From positions 16,479 to 80,478 of the forward strand of contig NZ_MDDC01000014.1 of assembly GCF_001875325.1 (NCBI RefSeq): a stretch of DNA of 64,000 nucleotides, given 5' to 3'. A program made the translations under genes and the position numbers. The DNA comes from Neomoorella thermoacetica. GTDB lineage: Bacteria; Bacillota; DSM-521; Neomoorellales; Neomoorellaceae. Under the pieces are notes generated by a model. That model saw only the letters and a list, made by a program, of their open reading frames with translations, searched no databases and was not told where the DNA came from. The stretch's first letter is position 1. Every line of letters starts with the position of its first letter. Positions 18,316-29,394 of this stretch are shown one piece after another.

Positions 18316-19389
18316 ATGGTAGCCATGAGCGGCGGCGTGGACAGTTCCACAGCCGCCGCTTTATTGAAGGAAGCCGGTTATGAGGTAATCGGGGTAACCC
18401 TGGCCCTCTGGCCCGAAGATACACCGCCCCCGCCGGGAGAAACCGGGTGTTGTAGCCTTAAGGCCGTAGACGATGCCCGCCGGGTGGCCAACATCCTGGA
18501 TATACCGTATTACGTCCTCAATTTTCGCGACCTCTTTGAGCGCGAGGTCATCGATTATTTTATAGCTTCCTACCTGGAGGGAGAGACCCCCAATCCCTGT
18601 ATCGCCTGCAACCGGCGGATCAAGTTCGGCGCCCTGCTGGCTAAAGCCCGGGCCCTGGGGATAGACTATATCGCTACCGGCCACTACGCCCGGCGCTGGT
18701 ACGACAAAGAAAAGGGGCGTTACCTCCTGGCCCGGGGCCGGGATGCCGGCAAGGACCAGAGCTATGCCCTCTACACCTTTACCCAGGAACAGCTCGCCCA
18801 TACCCTGTTGCCCCTGGGTGACTACACCAAGGTGGAGGTGCGGGAGATTGCCGCCCGCTACGGGCTGCCGGTGGCCCGGAAGGCCGAGTCCCAGGAGATC
18901 TGTTTTGTTACTGAGGGAGACTACCGGGATTACATCCAGAGCCGGGCCAGGGAGGAGATTAAACCCGGGCCCATCCTGGATACCAGGGGCCGGGTCCTGG
19001 GCCAGCACCGGGGCCTGCCCTTTTATACCATCGGCCAGCGTAAGGGTTTGGGCCTGGCCCTGGGCAAACCCTGCTTTGTAGTCGCCCTGGACCCGGAGCG
19101 CAACGCCGTTATCGTCGGCGACAAAGAAGACCTGGAACGGCGGGTCCTCTACGCCCGTGATAATAACTATATTCTCTGGGGTGAACTGCCCGGCGAAGCC
19201 CGGGTAACGGCCAGGATTCGCTACCGGGCGCCCGAAGCCGCCGCCACCTGGCATCCCCTGGTGGGTGGCCGGGCCAGGCTGGAGTTTGACGAACCCCAGC
19301 GGGCCATCACCCCGGGCCAGGCCGTGGTCTACTACCAGGGCGACCTGGTGGTAGGCGGCGGGACCATTGAAAGCGTGGCGCAAATATAG
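18316..19389 (+). CDS. mnmA: tRNA-specific 2-thiouridylase MnmA
   Basis: About 357 aa. It thiolates U34 of tRNAs for Lys, Glu and Gln using persulfide sulfur from cysteine desulfurase. The PP-loop is MSGGVDSSTAAALL. The catalytic Cys pair lies in PNPCIACNRRIKFG and ESQEICFVTEGDY. The C-terminal beta domain ends GQAVVYYQGDLVVGGG. The start is uncertain: ATG 18316 has AAGGAG 6 bp upstream, but the frame is open back to ATG 18205 and the family usually has a few residues before VMVAMSGG. Cotranscription with iscS-iscU is metabolically sensible. Confidence 0.92.
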   Translation: MVAMSGGVDSSTAAALLKEAGYEVIGVTLALWPEDTPPPPGETGCCSLKAVDDARRVANILDIPYYVLNFRDLFEREVIDYFIASYLEGETPNPCIACNRRIKFGALLAKARALGIDYIATGHYARRWYDKEKGRYLLARGRDAGKDQSYALYTFTQEQLAHTLLPLGDYTKVEVREIAARYGLPVARKAESQEICFVTEGDYRDYIQSRAREEIKPGPILDTRGRVLGQHRGLPFYTIGQRKGLGLALGKPCFVVALDPERNAVIVGDKEDLERRVLYARDNNYILWGELPGEARVTARIRYRAPEAAATWHPLVGGRARLEFDEPQRAITPGQAVVYYQGDLVVGGGTIESVAQI

Positions 19390-19409
19390 TATTTAGCGCG
19401 CATGTAGTT

Positions 19410-19450
19410 GACCTTCCCTGGTTATACTAGAGGAAGGTTATCTTTTTTTT
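19410..19450 (+). terminator. Rho-independent terminator after mnmA
   Basis: GACCTTCC pairs with GGAAGGTT across a 15-nt loop, followed by ATCTTTTTTTT. Confidence 0.75.
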
Positions 19451-19464
19451 ACGGAGGTTTAATT

Positions 19465-19923
19465 ATGCCCAAGGGGAGGGAGCTGGTTGGCCTGCCGGTC
19501 ATCAGCCAGGACCGGGGGGAAGAACTGGGCCGGATCCAGGACCTTTTTTATGACGAAACCAGCGGTAGCCTCAGGGCCTGTCTCCTGGCCGACGGCAGCT
19601 GGCTGCGGCAGCCCCGGGTGGTGGATTTTACCGCGCTCCAGGCCCGGGGGCCCGGTGCCTTTACCGTCAGCGGCGCGGGAGCCGTCAGCCACGAACCACC
19701 GCCAGGAACGCGGCGCTGGCAGGAACTTAAAGGGCTGCGCCTCCTGAACCGGGACGGCCGGGAGCTGGGAATCGTGGAGGACCTGGTGGTGGAGCTCCCT
19801 TCCGGACAGGTGAAGGCCCTGGAGATTTCCACCGGTCTGGTAAACGACCTCCTGGAGGGGCGCAAGGAGATCACCCTGGACGGGCAGGTCAACTGGGGTA
19901 CGGATACGGTAATTGTCGGGTAA
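19465..19923 (+). CDS. PRC-barrel domain protein
   Basis: 152 aa with two PRC-barrel repeats. The first is RELVGLPVISQDRGEELGRI, the second KGLRLLNRDGRELGIVEDLV. PRC barrels are small beta domains found in ribosome maturation factor RimM, photosynthetic reaction centre H subunits and many short clostridial proteins. Start ATG 19465 follows ACGGAGG. Precise function unknown; the neighbours downstream are two tiny genes and an AI-2E-type permease. Confidence 0.8.
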   Translation: MPKGRELVGLPVISQDRGEELGRIQDLFYDETSGSLRACLLADGSWLRQPRVVDFTALQARGPGAFTVSGAGAVSHEPPPGTRRWQELKGLRLLNRDGRELGIVEDLVVELPSGQVKALEISTGLVNDLLEGRKEITLDGQVNWGTDTVIVG

Positions 19924-19941
19924 AGCAAGGGAGTGTTTTTC

Positions 19942-20100
19942 ATGCTCAACTGTCCCCACTGCGGGAGCAAATCCATCGGTAAAATTGGCACTGACCAGTA
20001 TTACTGCTGGGACTGTTTTGTCGAATTTAACAATCGCCGGGAAATCTTCAATGTAGCCGAGGATGGTAGCCTGGTAAGCCTGGAAGGGCAGGGAAGCTGA
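19942..20100 (+). CDS. Small zinc-ribbon protein
   Basis: 52 aa starting MLNCPHCGSKSIGKIGTDQY, with a second pair in YYCWDCFVEF, so a four-Cys zinc ribbon occupies the N-terminal half. It starts 18 bp after the PRC-barrel stop, with an SD-like AAGGGAG. Small proteins of this sort are common in Moorella and relatives; role unknown. Confidence 0.75.
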   Translation: MLNCPHCGSKSIGKIGTDQYYCWDCFVEFNNRREIFNVAEDGSLVSLEGQGS

Positions 20101-20102
20101 GG

Positions 20103-20261
20103 ATGGCGTGGGGCTTCTGGCGCGGTTTTCTAGCTGGCGGCGTTGTAGGTGCCATTGTCGGCACTTTAACCCGTTACCGGGCGGAACCGGAAGCGCCCCC
20201 GCCGGCGGGGGTGCGCGTCCCGGTACGGCCTCTGGGGATAATCAGGCGGCGCCACCCTTAA
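20103..20261 (+). CDS. Small membrane-anchored protein of unknown function
   Basis: 52 aa with a glycine-rich hydrophobic stretch (FLAGGVVGAIVGTLTRY) near the N-terminus, followed by a Pro/Arg-rich tail. This resembles YtxH-like single-pass proteins. It starts 2 bp after the zinc-ribbon gene and ends 4 bp before the AI-2E gene, so the three are probably co-translated. Confidence 0.6.
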   Translation: MAWGFWRGFLAGGVVGAIVGTLTRYRAEPEAPPPAGVRVPVRPLGIIRRRHP

Positions 20262-20265
20262 ACCT

Positions 20266-21303
20266 ATGACGGCATCACGGGCATTGCGTATCTGGCGCCT
20301 GGCCGGGGCCGGCATCTTCCTGGCCGGGGCCTTGTTTTTTCTCTACCGGGTGCGCCAGGTCCTGACGCCCTTTATCCTGGCAGCCTTACTGGCTTACCTG
20401 TTGAAACCGGCTGTGCTGGCCCTGGAAAAGAGGGGTGTTAAACGTCCCCGGGCCATTTTAATCCTCTACCTCCTTATCCTAGCCCTGTCCCTGCCGGTAT
20501 TCTTCTTCGTCTTACCGCAACTGGTGCGCGAATTAAATGAATTCATCGCCCAGCTACCTTCCTTTACGCTGGAAATTGAAGGCCTGGTCCAGGGCTTTTA
20601 CCAGCGCTACCACCAGGTGGCCCTGCCCGCGGGCCTGCGCCGGCTGATGGATGAATCGATAATTAACGTCAGCAGTGCCCTCCAGGAGGGTGCCCGCCGC
20701 ACCGTCCAGGCCCTGATCGACCTGCTGGCAGGCCTGGCCAGTTTTCTCCTGGCGCCGGTCCTTGCCTATTACCTGCTGCGGGACAGTGAGCAGATCGGCC
20801 GTGCCGCCAGCCACCTGCTGCCCATCCAGGTGAAGGAGGACATCCTGGGACTATGGGCGGAGATCGACCAGGTACTGACCAGCTTTATTCGCGGCCACTT
20901 GCTGGTATCTCTCATTGTCGGCTTCCTCACGGGGGTGGGACTGGCCCTGGCTGGTTCCGAATACGCGGTAATCCTGGGGGTTGTGGTCGGTTTGGCTGAC
21001 TTAATCCCCTACTTTGGTCCCCTCATCGGCACCCTGCCCGTATTAGCCCTTTCCCTGCTGGTATCCAAGAAGGCGGCCATCATGGCCCTGGCTGTTATGC
21101 TGGTCGTCCAGCAGATTGAGGGCAGCTTTCTGGCCCCCAGGATCCTGGGGGCCAGCGTCGGCCTGCACCCTTTAATTATCATTTTTGCCCTCCTGGCCGG
21201 GGGTGAGCTCTGGGGTGTAGCCGGCCTCATCCTGGCCGTACCCCTGACGGCCATCGGCTATATTTTAGTGAAGTTCATCTGGGCCCGCCTGGTAAGCAGT
21301 TGA
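20266..21303 (+). CDS. AI-2E family transporter (UPF0118)
   Basis: 345 aa with about seven to eight membrane helices. Family features are the start LRIWRLAGAGIFLAGALFFL, FILAALLAYLLKPAV, the hydrophilic amphipathic middle section (about 95-170), and the conserved C-terminal segment GLADLIPYFGPLIGTLPVLA. Members export small solutes or Na+/H+; the AI-2 link is not general. In this genus I would expect alaS nearby; here about 4.8 kb of accessory genes separates them. Confidence 0.88.
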   Translation: MTASRALRIWRLAGAGIFLAGALFFLYRVRQVLTPFILAALLAYLLKPAVLALEKRGVKRPRAILILYLLILALSLPVFFFVLPQLVRELNEFIAQLPSFTLEIEGLVQGFYQRYHQVALPAGLRRLMDESIINVSSALQEGARRTVQALIDLLAGLASFLLAPVLAYYLLRDSEQIGRAASHLLPIQVKEDILGLWAEIDQVLTSFIRGHLLVSLIVGFLTGVGLALAGSEYAVILGVVVGLADLIPYFGPLIGTLPVLALSLLVSKKAAIMALAVMLVVQQIEGSFLAPRILGASVGLHPLIIIFALLAGGELWGVAGLILAVPLTAIGYILVKFIWARLVSS

Positions 21304-21421
21304 ATTTTTGGGGATGTGGCAGGAATTTTACCATCAACGTTGAATTTAAATATAAGTTAAAAAGGGGATTTCGAGTAAAGTAAATTTAACTTGACAAACC
21401 AGGTGAGGGGGAAAACTACGG

Positions 21422-22627
21422 ATGAGTGATGCTGTCATTGCCCAGATTAAGTCCGAGGTGGCCAAATATCGGGGAGACATAATCCGGTTCCTGAAGGATA
21501 TAGTTGCCATCCCCAGCCCCAACGGGGATATCAAGGCCGTAGCCGAGCGCATCGGCCAGGAGATGCAGAAGCTGGGTTTCGACGAAGTCTTCCTGGACAG
21601 CATGGGCAATATCGTTGGCCGCGTCGGCAACGGCCCCAGGGTACTCCTGTATGACAGCCATATTGATACTGTGGATATCGCCGATTCCGATCAGTGGCAG
21701 TGGGACCCCTACAAGGGCAAGGAAGAGAATGGCATTTTCTACGGCCTGGGGGCTGGCGATGAGAAGAATTCCACCCCGGGGATGGTTTACGGCCTGAAGA
21801 TCATCAAGGACCTGGGCCTGGCCGATGACTTTACCCTTTACTACTTCGGTAATATCGAGGAGATCTGCGACGGGGTGGCGCCCAACTCCCTGGTGGTCAC
21901 CGATAAGATCAAACCCGACTTTGTTGTTATCGGTGAGCCTACCAAAATGAACATCTACCGGGGTCACCGCGGCCGGGTGGAGATGAAGGTTACCACCAAA
22001 GGCCGGACCTGCCACGCCAGCGCCCCGGAGCGCGGGGTCAACGCCGTTTACAAAATGGCGGAAATTATCAAGGGCATCAGCCAGATGGGGGACGAGTTTA
22101 TCGAGGACCCTTTCCTGGGAAAGGGCTCCATTGCCGTCACTGACATTCACTGCAAGACGCCTTCCATCAATGCCCTGCCCGATGAGTGCTTTATTTACAT
22201 CGACCGCCGCCTGACCTTCGGCGAGACCCAGGAGATGGCCGTCGAACAGGTGCGTAAAGTAGCCGAGCCCCACGGCGGCAAGGTCGAGGTGCTGGAGTTT
22301 GACGAGCCCAGCTATACCGGCTTTGTCTTCAAAGTCGACAAATACTTCCCGGCCTGGGCCTTACCTGAGGATCACCTCCTGGTAAAGGCCGGCCTGGAGA
22401 CCTATCAACGGGTTTTCGGCCAGCCCACCGGGGTGGGGAAATGGGTCTTCAGTACCAACGGCATTTACTGGATGGGTAAAGCCGGCATTCCCGCCATCGG
22501 CTTTGGCCCCGGCGACGAGGTTTACGCCCACAGCGTCCTCGACCAGGTGCCCATCGAAGACGTCGTCCGCTCCACCGAGTTCTACGCCTTCTTCCCCACG
22601 GTTTTAAGGGAGATGCTGGCCAGATAA
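21422..22627 (+). CDS. YgeY-type M20 family metallopeptidase/deacetylase
   Basis: 401 aa. Metal ligands are in YDSHIDTVD (His and Asp), GAGDEKNS, NIEEICDG (the Glu-Glu base/ligand pair), GEPTKMNIYRGHRGR and near the C-terminus YAHSVLDQVP. This is the pattern of YgeY, often called the selenium-metabolism-linked hydrolase because it co-occurs with selenium-dependent hydroxylases. Its substrate is not settled. SD AGGTGAGGGGG precedes ATG 21422. It is monocistronic, closed by a terminator. Confidence 0.88.
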   Translation: MSDAVIAQIKSEVAKYRGDIIRFLKDIVAIPSPNGDIKAVAERIGQEMQKLGFDEVFLDSMGNIVGRVGNGPRVLLYDSHIDTVDIADSDQWQWDPYKGKEENGIFYGLGAGDEKNSTPGMVYGLKIIKDLGLADDFTLYYFGNIEEICDGVAPNSLVVTDKIKPDFVVIGEPTKMNIYRGHRGRVEMKVTTKGRTCHASAPERGVNAVYKMAEIIKGISQMGDEFIEDPFLGKGSIAVTDIHCKTPSINALPDECFIYIDRRLTFGETQEMAVEQVRKVAEPHGGKVEVLEFDEPSYTGFVFKVDKYFPAWALPEDHLLVKAGLETYQRVFGQPTGVGKWVFSTNGIYWMGKAGIPAIGFGPGDEVYAHSVLDQVPIEDVVRSTEFYAFFPTVLREMLAR

Positions 22628-22638
22628 ACAAAAAGCAT

Positions 22639-22670
22639 GGCCCCTCAATTGCGAGGGGCCTGAGTTTTTT
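22639..22670 (+). terminator. Rho-independent terminator
   Basis: GGCCCCTC, loop AATTGC, GAGGGGCC, then TGAGTTTTTT. Perfect 8-bp stem, 12 bp after the peptidase stop codon. Confidence 0.92.
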
Positions 22671-22951
22671 AACCCTGCGTATTTTAGCCCGCCCCTTATA
22701 GACCGTCCCGCCCGACGACAACCTGTTTTTGCCCTTGGGAGTGGTACACCGGTGAGTACATTCATCAGCACTATCTTGCCGTTTTTTTTATATAGAGGTT
22801 TATTTTAAGGCGAAAGTAGGGATTCTTTTACACCCGGCATGCTTCTGGCGAGTTTATTATTATGTTAGAATAATTCTACTGGTATGTCAGGGTGGCAACT
22901 GCTTTTCCCCGGAAGATTAAGATTAAAAGATTAAAAAGGGAGAGGTAAGCA
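22671..22951 (+). other. Intergenic region upstream of the Crp/Fnr gene
   Basis: AT-rich, with a T8 run at 22780s and a TTAGAATAATTC stretch near 22863 that could contain a -10 (TAGAAT). No gene, clear palindrome or known RNA motif was seen. Confidence 0.4.
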
Positions 22952-23635
22952 GTGAAACGTTGTATTCTTTGTTTACAGGAGCTACCGCTATTTCAAGGAT
23001 TGGACAGGACCGAATTTACCAGCGTATGTTTGAGCGCCACGAAAAAACGGCTGGCTAAGAACACTTTTTTATTTCACCAGGGAGACAATGCCGGTACCTT
23101 ATTTCTGGTGAAAACAGGCAAGCTAAAGCTGGTGCGGGTTACCGACGGGGGGAAAGAGATAATCCTGGATATTATTGGCCCTGGCGAAGTACTGGGCGAA
23201 ACAGCCCTGTTCCATGACCAGGAGTACCTCTTTAGTGCTATAGCCCTGGAAGAAACGGGATTATGCTGCTTCAACAGGCATCAATTTGAGGCTCTGCTTC
23301 AGAAAAACCCGGGTCTGGCGGTAAAAATTATCAGTTATTTGAGTCAAAAGCTTTATAAAACCTTAGAGCACGTCGCCGAAACCTCAGGCACCTCTATCAA
23401 GGAAAAACTGCTACGTTTATTAATACGCCTGGCGGCCGATTACGGGCGGAAGGTTCCCGACGGAACGCTCATTGAACTGGAAATAACCCAGCAGGAGCTG
23501 GCCGATATGGTGGGCGCTTCCCGGGTGATGACAGTTCAGGTACTGCAACAATTAACAGAAGCAGGCATTATCGATCGCCAGGGTAAACACTATGTATTAA
23601 AAAGCGATCCCTGTATTGACAGGTTCTTTGCTTAG
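22952..23635 (+). CDS. Crp/Fnr family transcriptional regulator
   Basis: 227 aa. An N-terminal cyclic-nucleotide-binding-like barrel (residues about 12-125, with GDNAGTLFLVKTGKLKLVR and IGPGEVLGETALF) is followed by a dimer helix and a winged helix (TQQELADMVGASRVMTVQVL). It has CxxC at the very N-terminus (KRCILCLQEL) and isolated Cys further on (LCCFNR), not the Fnr four-Cys set, so any cluster or redox role is speculative. A palindrome at 23671-23686 before the next gene may be its operator. Confidence 0.9.
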   Translation: MKRCILCLQELPLFQGLDRTEFTSVCLSATKKRLAKNTFLFHQGDNAGTLFLVKTGKLKLVRVTDGGKEIILDIIGPGEVLGETALFHDQEYLFSAIALEETGLCCFNRHQFEALLQKNPGLAVKIISYLSQKLYKTLEHVAETSGTSIKEKLLRLLIRLAADYGRKVPDGTLIELEITQQELADMVGASRVMTVQVLQQLTEAGIIDRQGKHYVLKSDPCIDRFFA

Positions 23636-23670
23636 CAGTTATCCATGAATATGCAATCGCCCGTTGGTCA

Positions 23671-23686
23671 TGTTAAAAAATTGACA
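23671..23686 (+). promoter_or_regulatory. Candidate Crp/Fnr-type operator
   Basis: TGTTAA-AAAA-TTGACA is an inverted repeat with one mismatch, about 60 bp before the 23747 gene and 35 bp after the Crp/Fnr gene. The spacing resembles Fnr-like half sites. No experimental support. Confidence 0.4.
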
Positions 23687-23746
23687 GATCTCTTAACACA
23701 GGGGTGGTAGGATAATTGACAAATCACCAAAAGGAGGTTTTTTAAA

Positions 23747-24073
23747 ATGAGTTGCAGCAGTTGCGCAGCGGGAATCTTGACGCCGGAAATTAAAGAGGTG
23801 ATTGCCCAGTCGGCTTTTATACCTATGACTACTCTGTCCGCCAACGGTCAACCCCATCTCATAGTCGTAGGCAAAGTTAAGGAGGTGCGGGGAGACGACA
23901 CCCTGGTTTTCGGGGTTTATAAAATGGAAAAAACCCGCCAGAATCTGGCTGCAACCGGGGTCATGCAGGTGGCCGTTGTTGCCGGTAAAAAGGGGTACCG
24001 TTTAAGCGGTAAAGCGCGGGCCGAGGGTGATGAGGTACTCCTGACCGTGGAAAGCGTTGACGTCTTACTATAA
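23747..24073 (+). CDS. Pyridoxamine-phosphate-oxidase-like flavin-binding-fold protein
   Basis: 108 aa single-domain split barrel. FIPMTTLSANGQPHLIVVGK is the typical opening of the PNPOx-like FMN-binding family, and VYKMEKTRQNLAATG the phosphate-binding part. The N-terminus MSCSSCAAG holds three Cys. It may bind flavin or heme; enzymatic role unknown. The SD AAAGGAGG is strong. It lies just downstream of the Crp/Fnr gene and may be its target. Confidence 0.75.
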   Translation: MSCSSCAAGILTPEIKEVIAQSAFIPMTTLSANGQPHLIVVGKVKEVRGDDTLVFGVYKMEKTRQNLAATGVMQVAVVAGKKGYRLSGKARAEGDEVLLTVESVDVLL

Positions 24074-24260
24074 CCGCAGGCGCAGAGGTAATGGCCTGCG
24101 AAGCCTGCATTGATAATTTATGGTAATTCGGCGTCCCTTGCAAGCCCAGGCATAGAGTAAAGTATATAGGAGAACTATTCACCAATTATTTGAAGGGTGA
24201 TTATTAAGTTATTACAATTTAAACTGTAAGTTAAACTCACTCAAAATTAAATGTACCAAC

Positions 24261-24308
24261 GAAAAGGGATAGACCTGCGATATTCTGTCGACAGGTCTAT
24301 CCCTTTTT
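24261..24308. terminator. Bidirectional terminator between convergent genes
   Basis: GGGATAGACCTG and CAGGTCTATCCC form a 12-bp perfect stem, flanked by AAAA on one side and TTTTTTT on the other. It can serve the flavin-fold gene (plus) and DUF1638 gene (minus). Confidence 0.92.
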
Positions 24309-24347
24309 TATTACCTGAAATAGGTATAGTGCCTGAACTTGAAAAGA

Positions 24348-24920
24348 TTATTTATACTGTATCAGCTTCTGAATTAAATTTGTGATATGATTTAAACCCA
24401 CCGGGCGAATTTCAATTGGTACGCCCGTGTAATCAAAAAACTCAAGTAATTTTTCCTCGTCCACTGTACTTATACCGCTATCCAGGAATAAAATTCTTTC
24501 GTACCTGCCAAAATTGAGATGCGCTTCGGTTTTATCCCATCCCAGGTTTTCCTCGAAAATTTCTTTCCAGTGCTGCAACCAACCCGGGGTCAGGTAAAAA
24601 GTCCTGGCTTCCCGGCTGAACTGTTCTCTTCGCTCCTGGCCAAGTAAAATGCCGATACAGTCGGGTTCCTCTGGCTGGCGGAAATTGTATTTCCGCTGCC
24701 AGGTTTTCATCTCAGGGTGACATTGGCTGCCATAAATTAGAACAGGATTTTTGCTGCAGCAATCTTCAAGAGCGGGCACGAGCTTCTGCTCTAACTTCCT
24801 GTTGTCGACATGGAGTCCGGGAGTTAAACAGGAAAGATCGGCTTTTAAATGCAGGTCGTTTAAAACCTTTTTGATTTCTCCGGCCAGAACGCTGCAACAG
24901 ATAAATTTAAGGTCTGCCAT
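24348..24920 (-). CDS. DUF1638 domain protein
   Basis: 190 aa. The N-terminus LKFICCSVLAGEIKKVL, the middle LIYGSQCHPEM and the block YLTPGWLQHWKEI match DUF1638 proteins, frequent in methanogens and clostridia next to corrinoid methyltransferase systems. Conserved Cys and His could bind a metal. No membrane segments. It starts after GAGGAGGCACAGC on the minus strand. No methyltransferase partner gene is adjacent, so the function stays open. Confidence 0.8.
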   Translation of the reverse strand: MADLKFICCSVLAGEIKKVLNDLHLKADLSCLTPGLHVDNRKLEQKLVPALEDCCSKNPVLIYGSQCHPEMKTWQRKYNFRQPEEPDCIGILLGQERREQFSREARTFYLTPGWLQHWKEIFEENLGWDKTEAHLNFGRYERILFLDSGISTVDEEKLLEFFDYTGVPIEIRPVGLNHITNLIQKLIQYK

Positions 24921-25166
24921 TGCTGTGCCTCCTCAAGCTTTAATTTTTTAAGATAGCTTGATTATATAGCAGCAAAACACCAGAGTATGTAAAATAATTT
25001 ACCCGATCCCAATTGAACTGAAATGAACTATGCCGGCCGGATGGAAAAGGGTGAGGCCAGATACCAACGGAACCGGCCAATACTGGGACTATCGAAGCAG
25101 GTTACCCAACTTCTCCCTGGCAAAATGCTGCTAAAAGGGTAAAATAGGGGCTGAGGTGATGTTTTT

Positions 25167-26045
25167 ATGGAAAACCTGGAATTACCCTTGTTTGAACGGG
25201 CCGATTTTTGGGAGGAGGCCTGGCGGGAGGAGCACCGTAACTCCCTTTATGGTAGGCGCCGGCCGGGGAGGGACGGCAGCGCCTACTGGAACCGGCGTGC
25301 CGGTCACTTTGCCCGCCAGACCGGCAGCGAGGAGGGCAAACAGCGGGTGGCCGGGATCCTTCACTGGCTGGGCCACCATGGCGGCCTGGAAAAGGATTTG
25401 GAGGTCCTGGATATCGGCTGCGGTACCGGCAATTACGCCCTGCCCCTGGCCCGCCGGGCGCGGCGGGTGGTGGCCCTGGACCCGGCGGCGGAAATGCTGG
25501 CCATCTTGAAGGAAAAAGCGGCTGCCGAAGGAATCAATAATGTGGAACCGATCCAGATGGCCTGGGAGGAGGTGGACCTGGAGAAACAGGGCTGGCGGGG
25601 AGCCTTTGACCTGGTCCTGGCCCTGATGAGCCCGGGGATAAAGGATGCGGCTACCCTGCAGAAAATGATGGCGGCTTCTCGAGGGGCCTGCTTCCTGGCT
25701 GGCCATGTGCGCCAGGAGATTAGCGGCCGCCGGGAACTCTGGCAGGAGTTGATTGGCGGGGAGATGCCTCCCATACCGGCCGACGTCCTTTACATCTTCC
25801 ATCTCCTCTACGCCTGGGGCTACAACCCCTCCCTGGAACTGGAGCATAAGGTGAGTACCAGGGAACTGGAACCGGACCAGGCCATTGAAGAGATGGAGAT
25901 CTTCTTTTATCCCCACCTGGAATTGACCCCGGCCGTACGCCAGGCCATCATCAATCATGTACAGGCTAATACCGTCAACGGCCGTTACCCCTCCCGCCGG
26001 GAAATGACGGTAGCTTACCTTTCCTGGAACGTGAACCTTCATTGA
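25167..26045 (+). CDS. Class I SAM-dependent methyltransferase
   Basis: 292 aa. The SAM-binding motif I is LEVLDIGCGTGNYALPLA (about residue 77), motif II VVALDPAAEML and motif IV region FDLVLALMSPGI. The N-terminal 65 residues (FWEEAWREEHRNSLYGRR) form a variable cap. The C-terminal part YAWGYNPSLELEH resembles small-molecule methyltransferases of methanogens and clostridia. Substrate unknown. It sits just upstream of the alaS promoter. Confidence 0.85.
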   Translation: MENLELPLFERADFWEEAWREEHRNSLYGRRRPGRDGSAYWNRRAGHFARQTGSEEGKQRVAGILHWLGHHGGLEKDLEVLDIGCGTGNYALPLARRARRVVALDPAAEMLAILKEKAAAEGINNVEPIQMAWEEVDLEKQGWRGAFDLVLALMSPGIKDAATLQKMMAASRGACFLAGHVRQEISGRRELWQELIGGEMPPIPADVLYIFHLLYAWGYNPSLELEHKVSTRELEPDQAIEEMEIFFYPHLELTPAVRQAIINHVQANTVNGRYPSRREMTVAYLSWNVNLH

Positions 26046-26070
26046 CAACCTCCACCGCTTCAGGTATAAT
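26042..26070 (+). promoter_or_regulatory. Strong sigma-A promoter of alaS operon
   Basis: Consensus -35 TTGACA (26042-26047), 17-bp spacer, consensus -10 TATAAT (26065-26070). The -35 hexamer overlaps the stop codon of the methyltransferase gene. Confidence 0.92.
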
Positions 26071-26090
26071 GTAGAAAAATTCAGCGGGAA

Positions 26091-26133
26091 AAACCTCGTT
26101 CACCGCCCCGAGGCGGGGGCGAGGTTTAGTTTT
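26091..26133 (+). promoter_or_regulatory. Leader hairpin in alaS 5' UTR, possible attenuator
   Basis: AAACCTCG (26091-26098) pairs with CGAGGTTT (26120-26127), enclosing a second stem CCGCCCC/GCGGGG; TTTAGTTTT follows. Since the promoter lies upstream, this terminator-like structure is in the alaS leader. The leader of roughly 75 nt is too short for a T-box. Confidence 0.6.
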
Positions 26134-26146
26134 GACGAGGAGTTGA

Positions 26147-28798
<2,652 letters not shown>

Positions 28799-28820
28799 AA
28801 AGCCGCAAGGGGGGAAAAAG

Positions 28821-29072
28821 ATGCCAGGGGACATGCAGGAAACCATGATGTTTGAGGTGGAAAAGGAGGAAAAGGTCAGGGTCAGGGACGTTTTAACCGA
28901 GGTCCAGGCAGCCCTCACAGAAAAGGGATATGATCCCATCAACCAGTTAATAGGCTATCTCCTGTCCGGGGACCCGGCGTATATCACCAGCCACAAGGGG
29001 GCCCGCAATCTAATCCGCCGGGTGGAACGAGATGAGATTCTGGCGGAGCTGCTCAAAAGCTACTTAGTCTAA
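28821..29072 (+). CDS. IreB family regulatory phosphoprotein (DUF965)
   Basis: 83 aa. [20 protein letters not shown] and [20 protein letters not shown] are the IreB/YrzL signatures. In enterococci IreB is phosphorylated by the IreK Ser/Thr kinase and limits cephalosporin resistance. The order alaS-ireB-(unknown)-ruvX is widely conserved in Firmicutes. ATG 28821 follows AAGGGGGG. Confidence 0.92.
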   Translation: MPGDMQETMMFEVEKEEKVRVRDVLTEVQAALTEKGYDPINQLIGYLLSGDPAYITSHKGARNLIRRVERDEILAELLKSYLV

Positions 29073-29088
29073 AAGGAGGCCGGTACCC

Positions 29089-29394
29089 ATGGCTCTATCG
29101 GATGTCGACCTGACGGTCAACCTCTACACAGAAGGAGATAAATTCTTTGACCTTCTGAAAGCTGCCATCAGGGACTGGCAGGGGGGATGGGGGCATGAAC
29201 GGCAACGAGCCGGTTATGCCCTGGAACTCTACCGCCGCGGCCTGGAGACCCTGCGCTCCCACCTGGAAGAAGCCCGGGCCAGGGCTGAAGGGGGGTTCTT
29301 TACCGAACAGGACCAGCGCATCCTGAACCAAACCGGGGAAAAACTGGCTTACTGGGAGAAAAAACTGGCCGAGATTAGAAAGCAGGAAGGTTGA
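29089..29394 (+). CDS. Charged helical protein of unknown function
   Basis: 101 aa, predicted nearly all alpha-helical with heptad-like runs in the second half (LETLRSHLEEARARAEGG; GEKLAYWEKKLAEIRKQEG). No signal peptide, no Cys. SD AAAGGAGG 9 bp upstream. It lies between ireB and the AKR gene; the downstream start codon follows its stop directly. I do not recognise the family. Confidence 0.7.
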   Translation: MALSDVDLTVNLYTEGDKFFDLLKAAIRDWQGGWGHERQRAGYALELYRRGLETLRSHLEEARARAEGGFFTEQDQRILNQTGEKLAYWEKKLAEIRKQEG

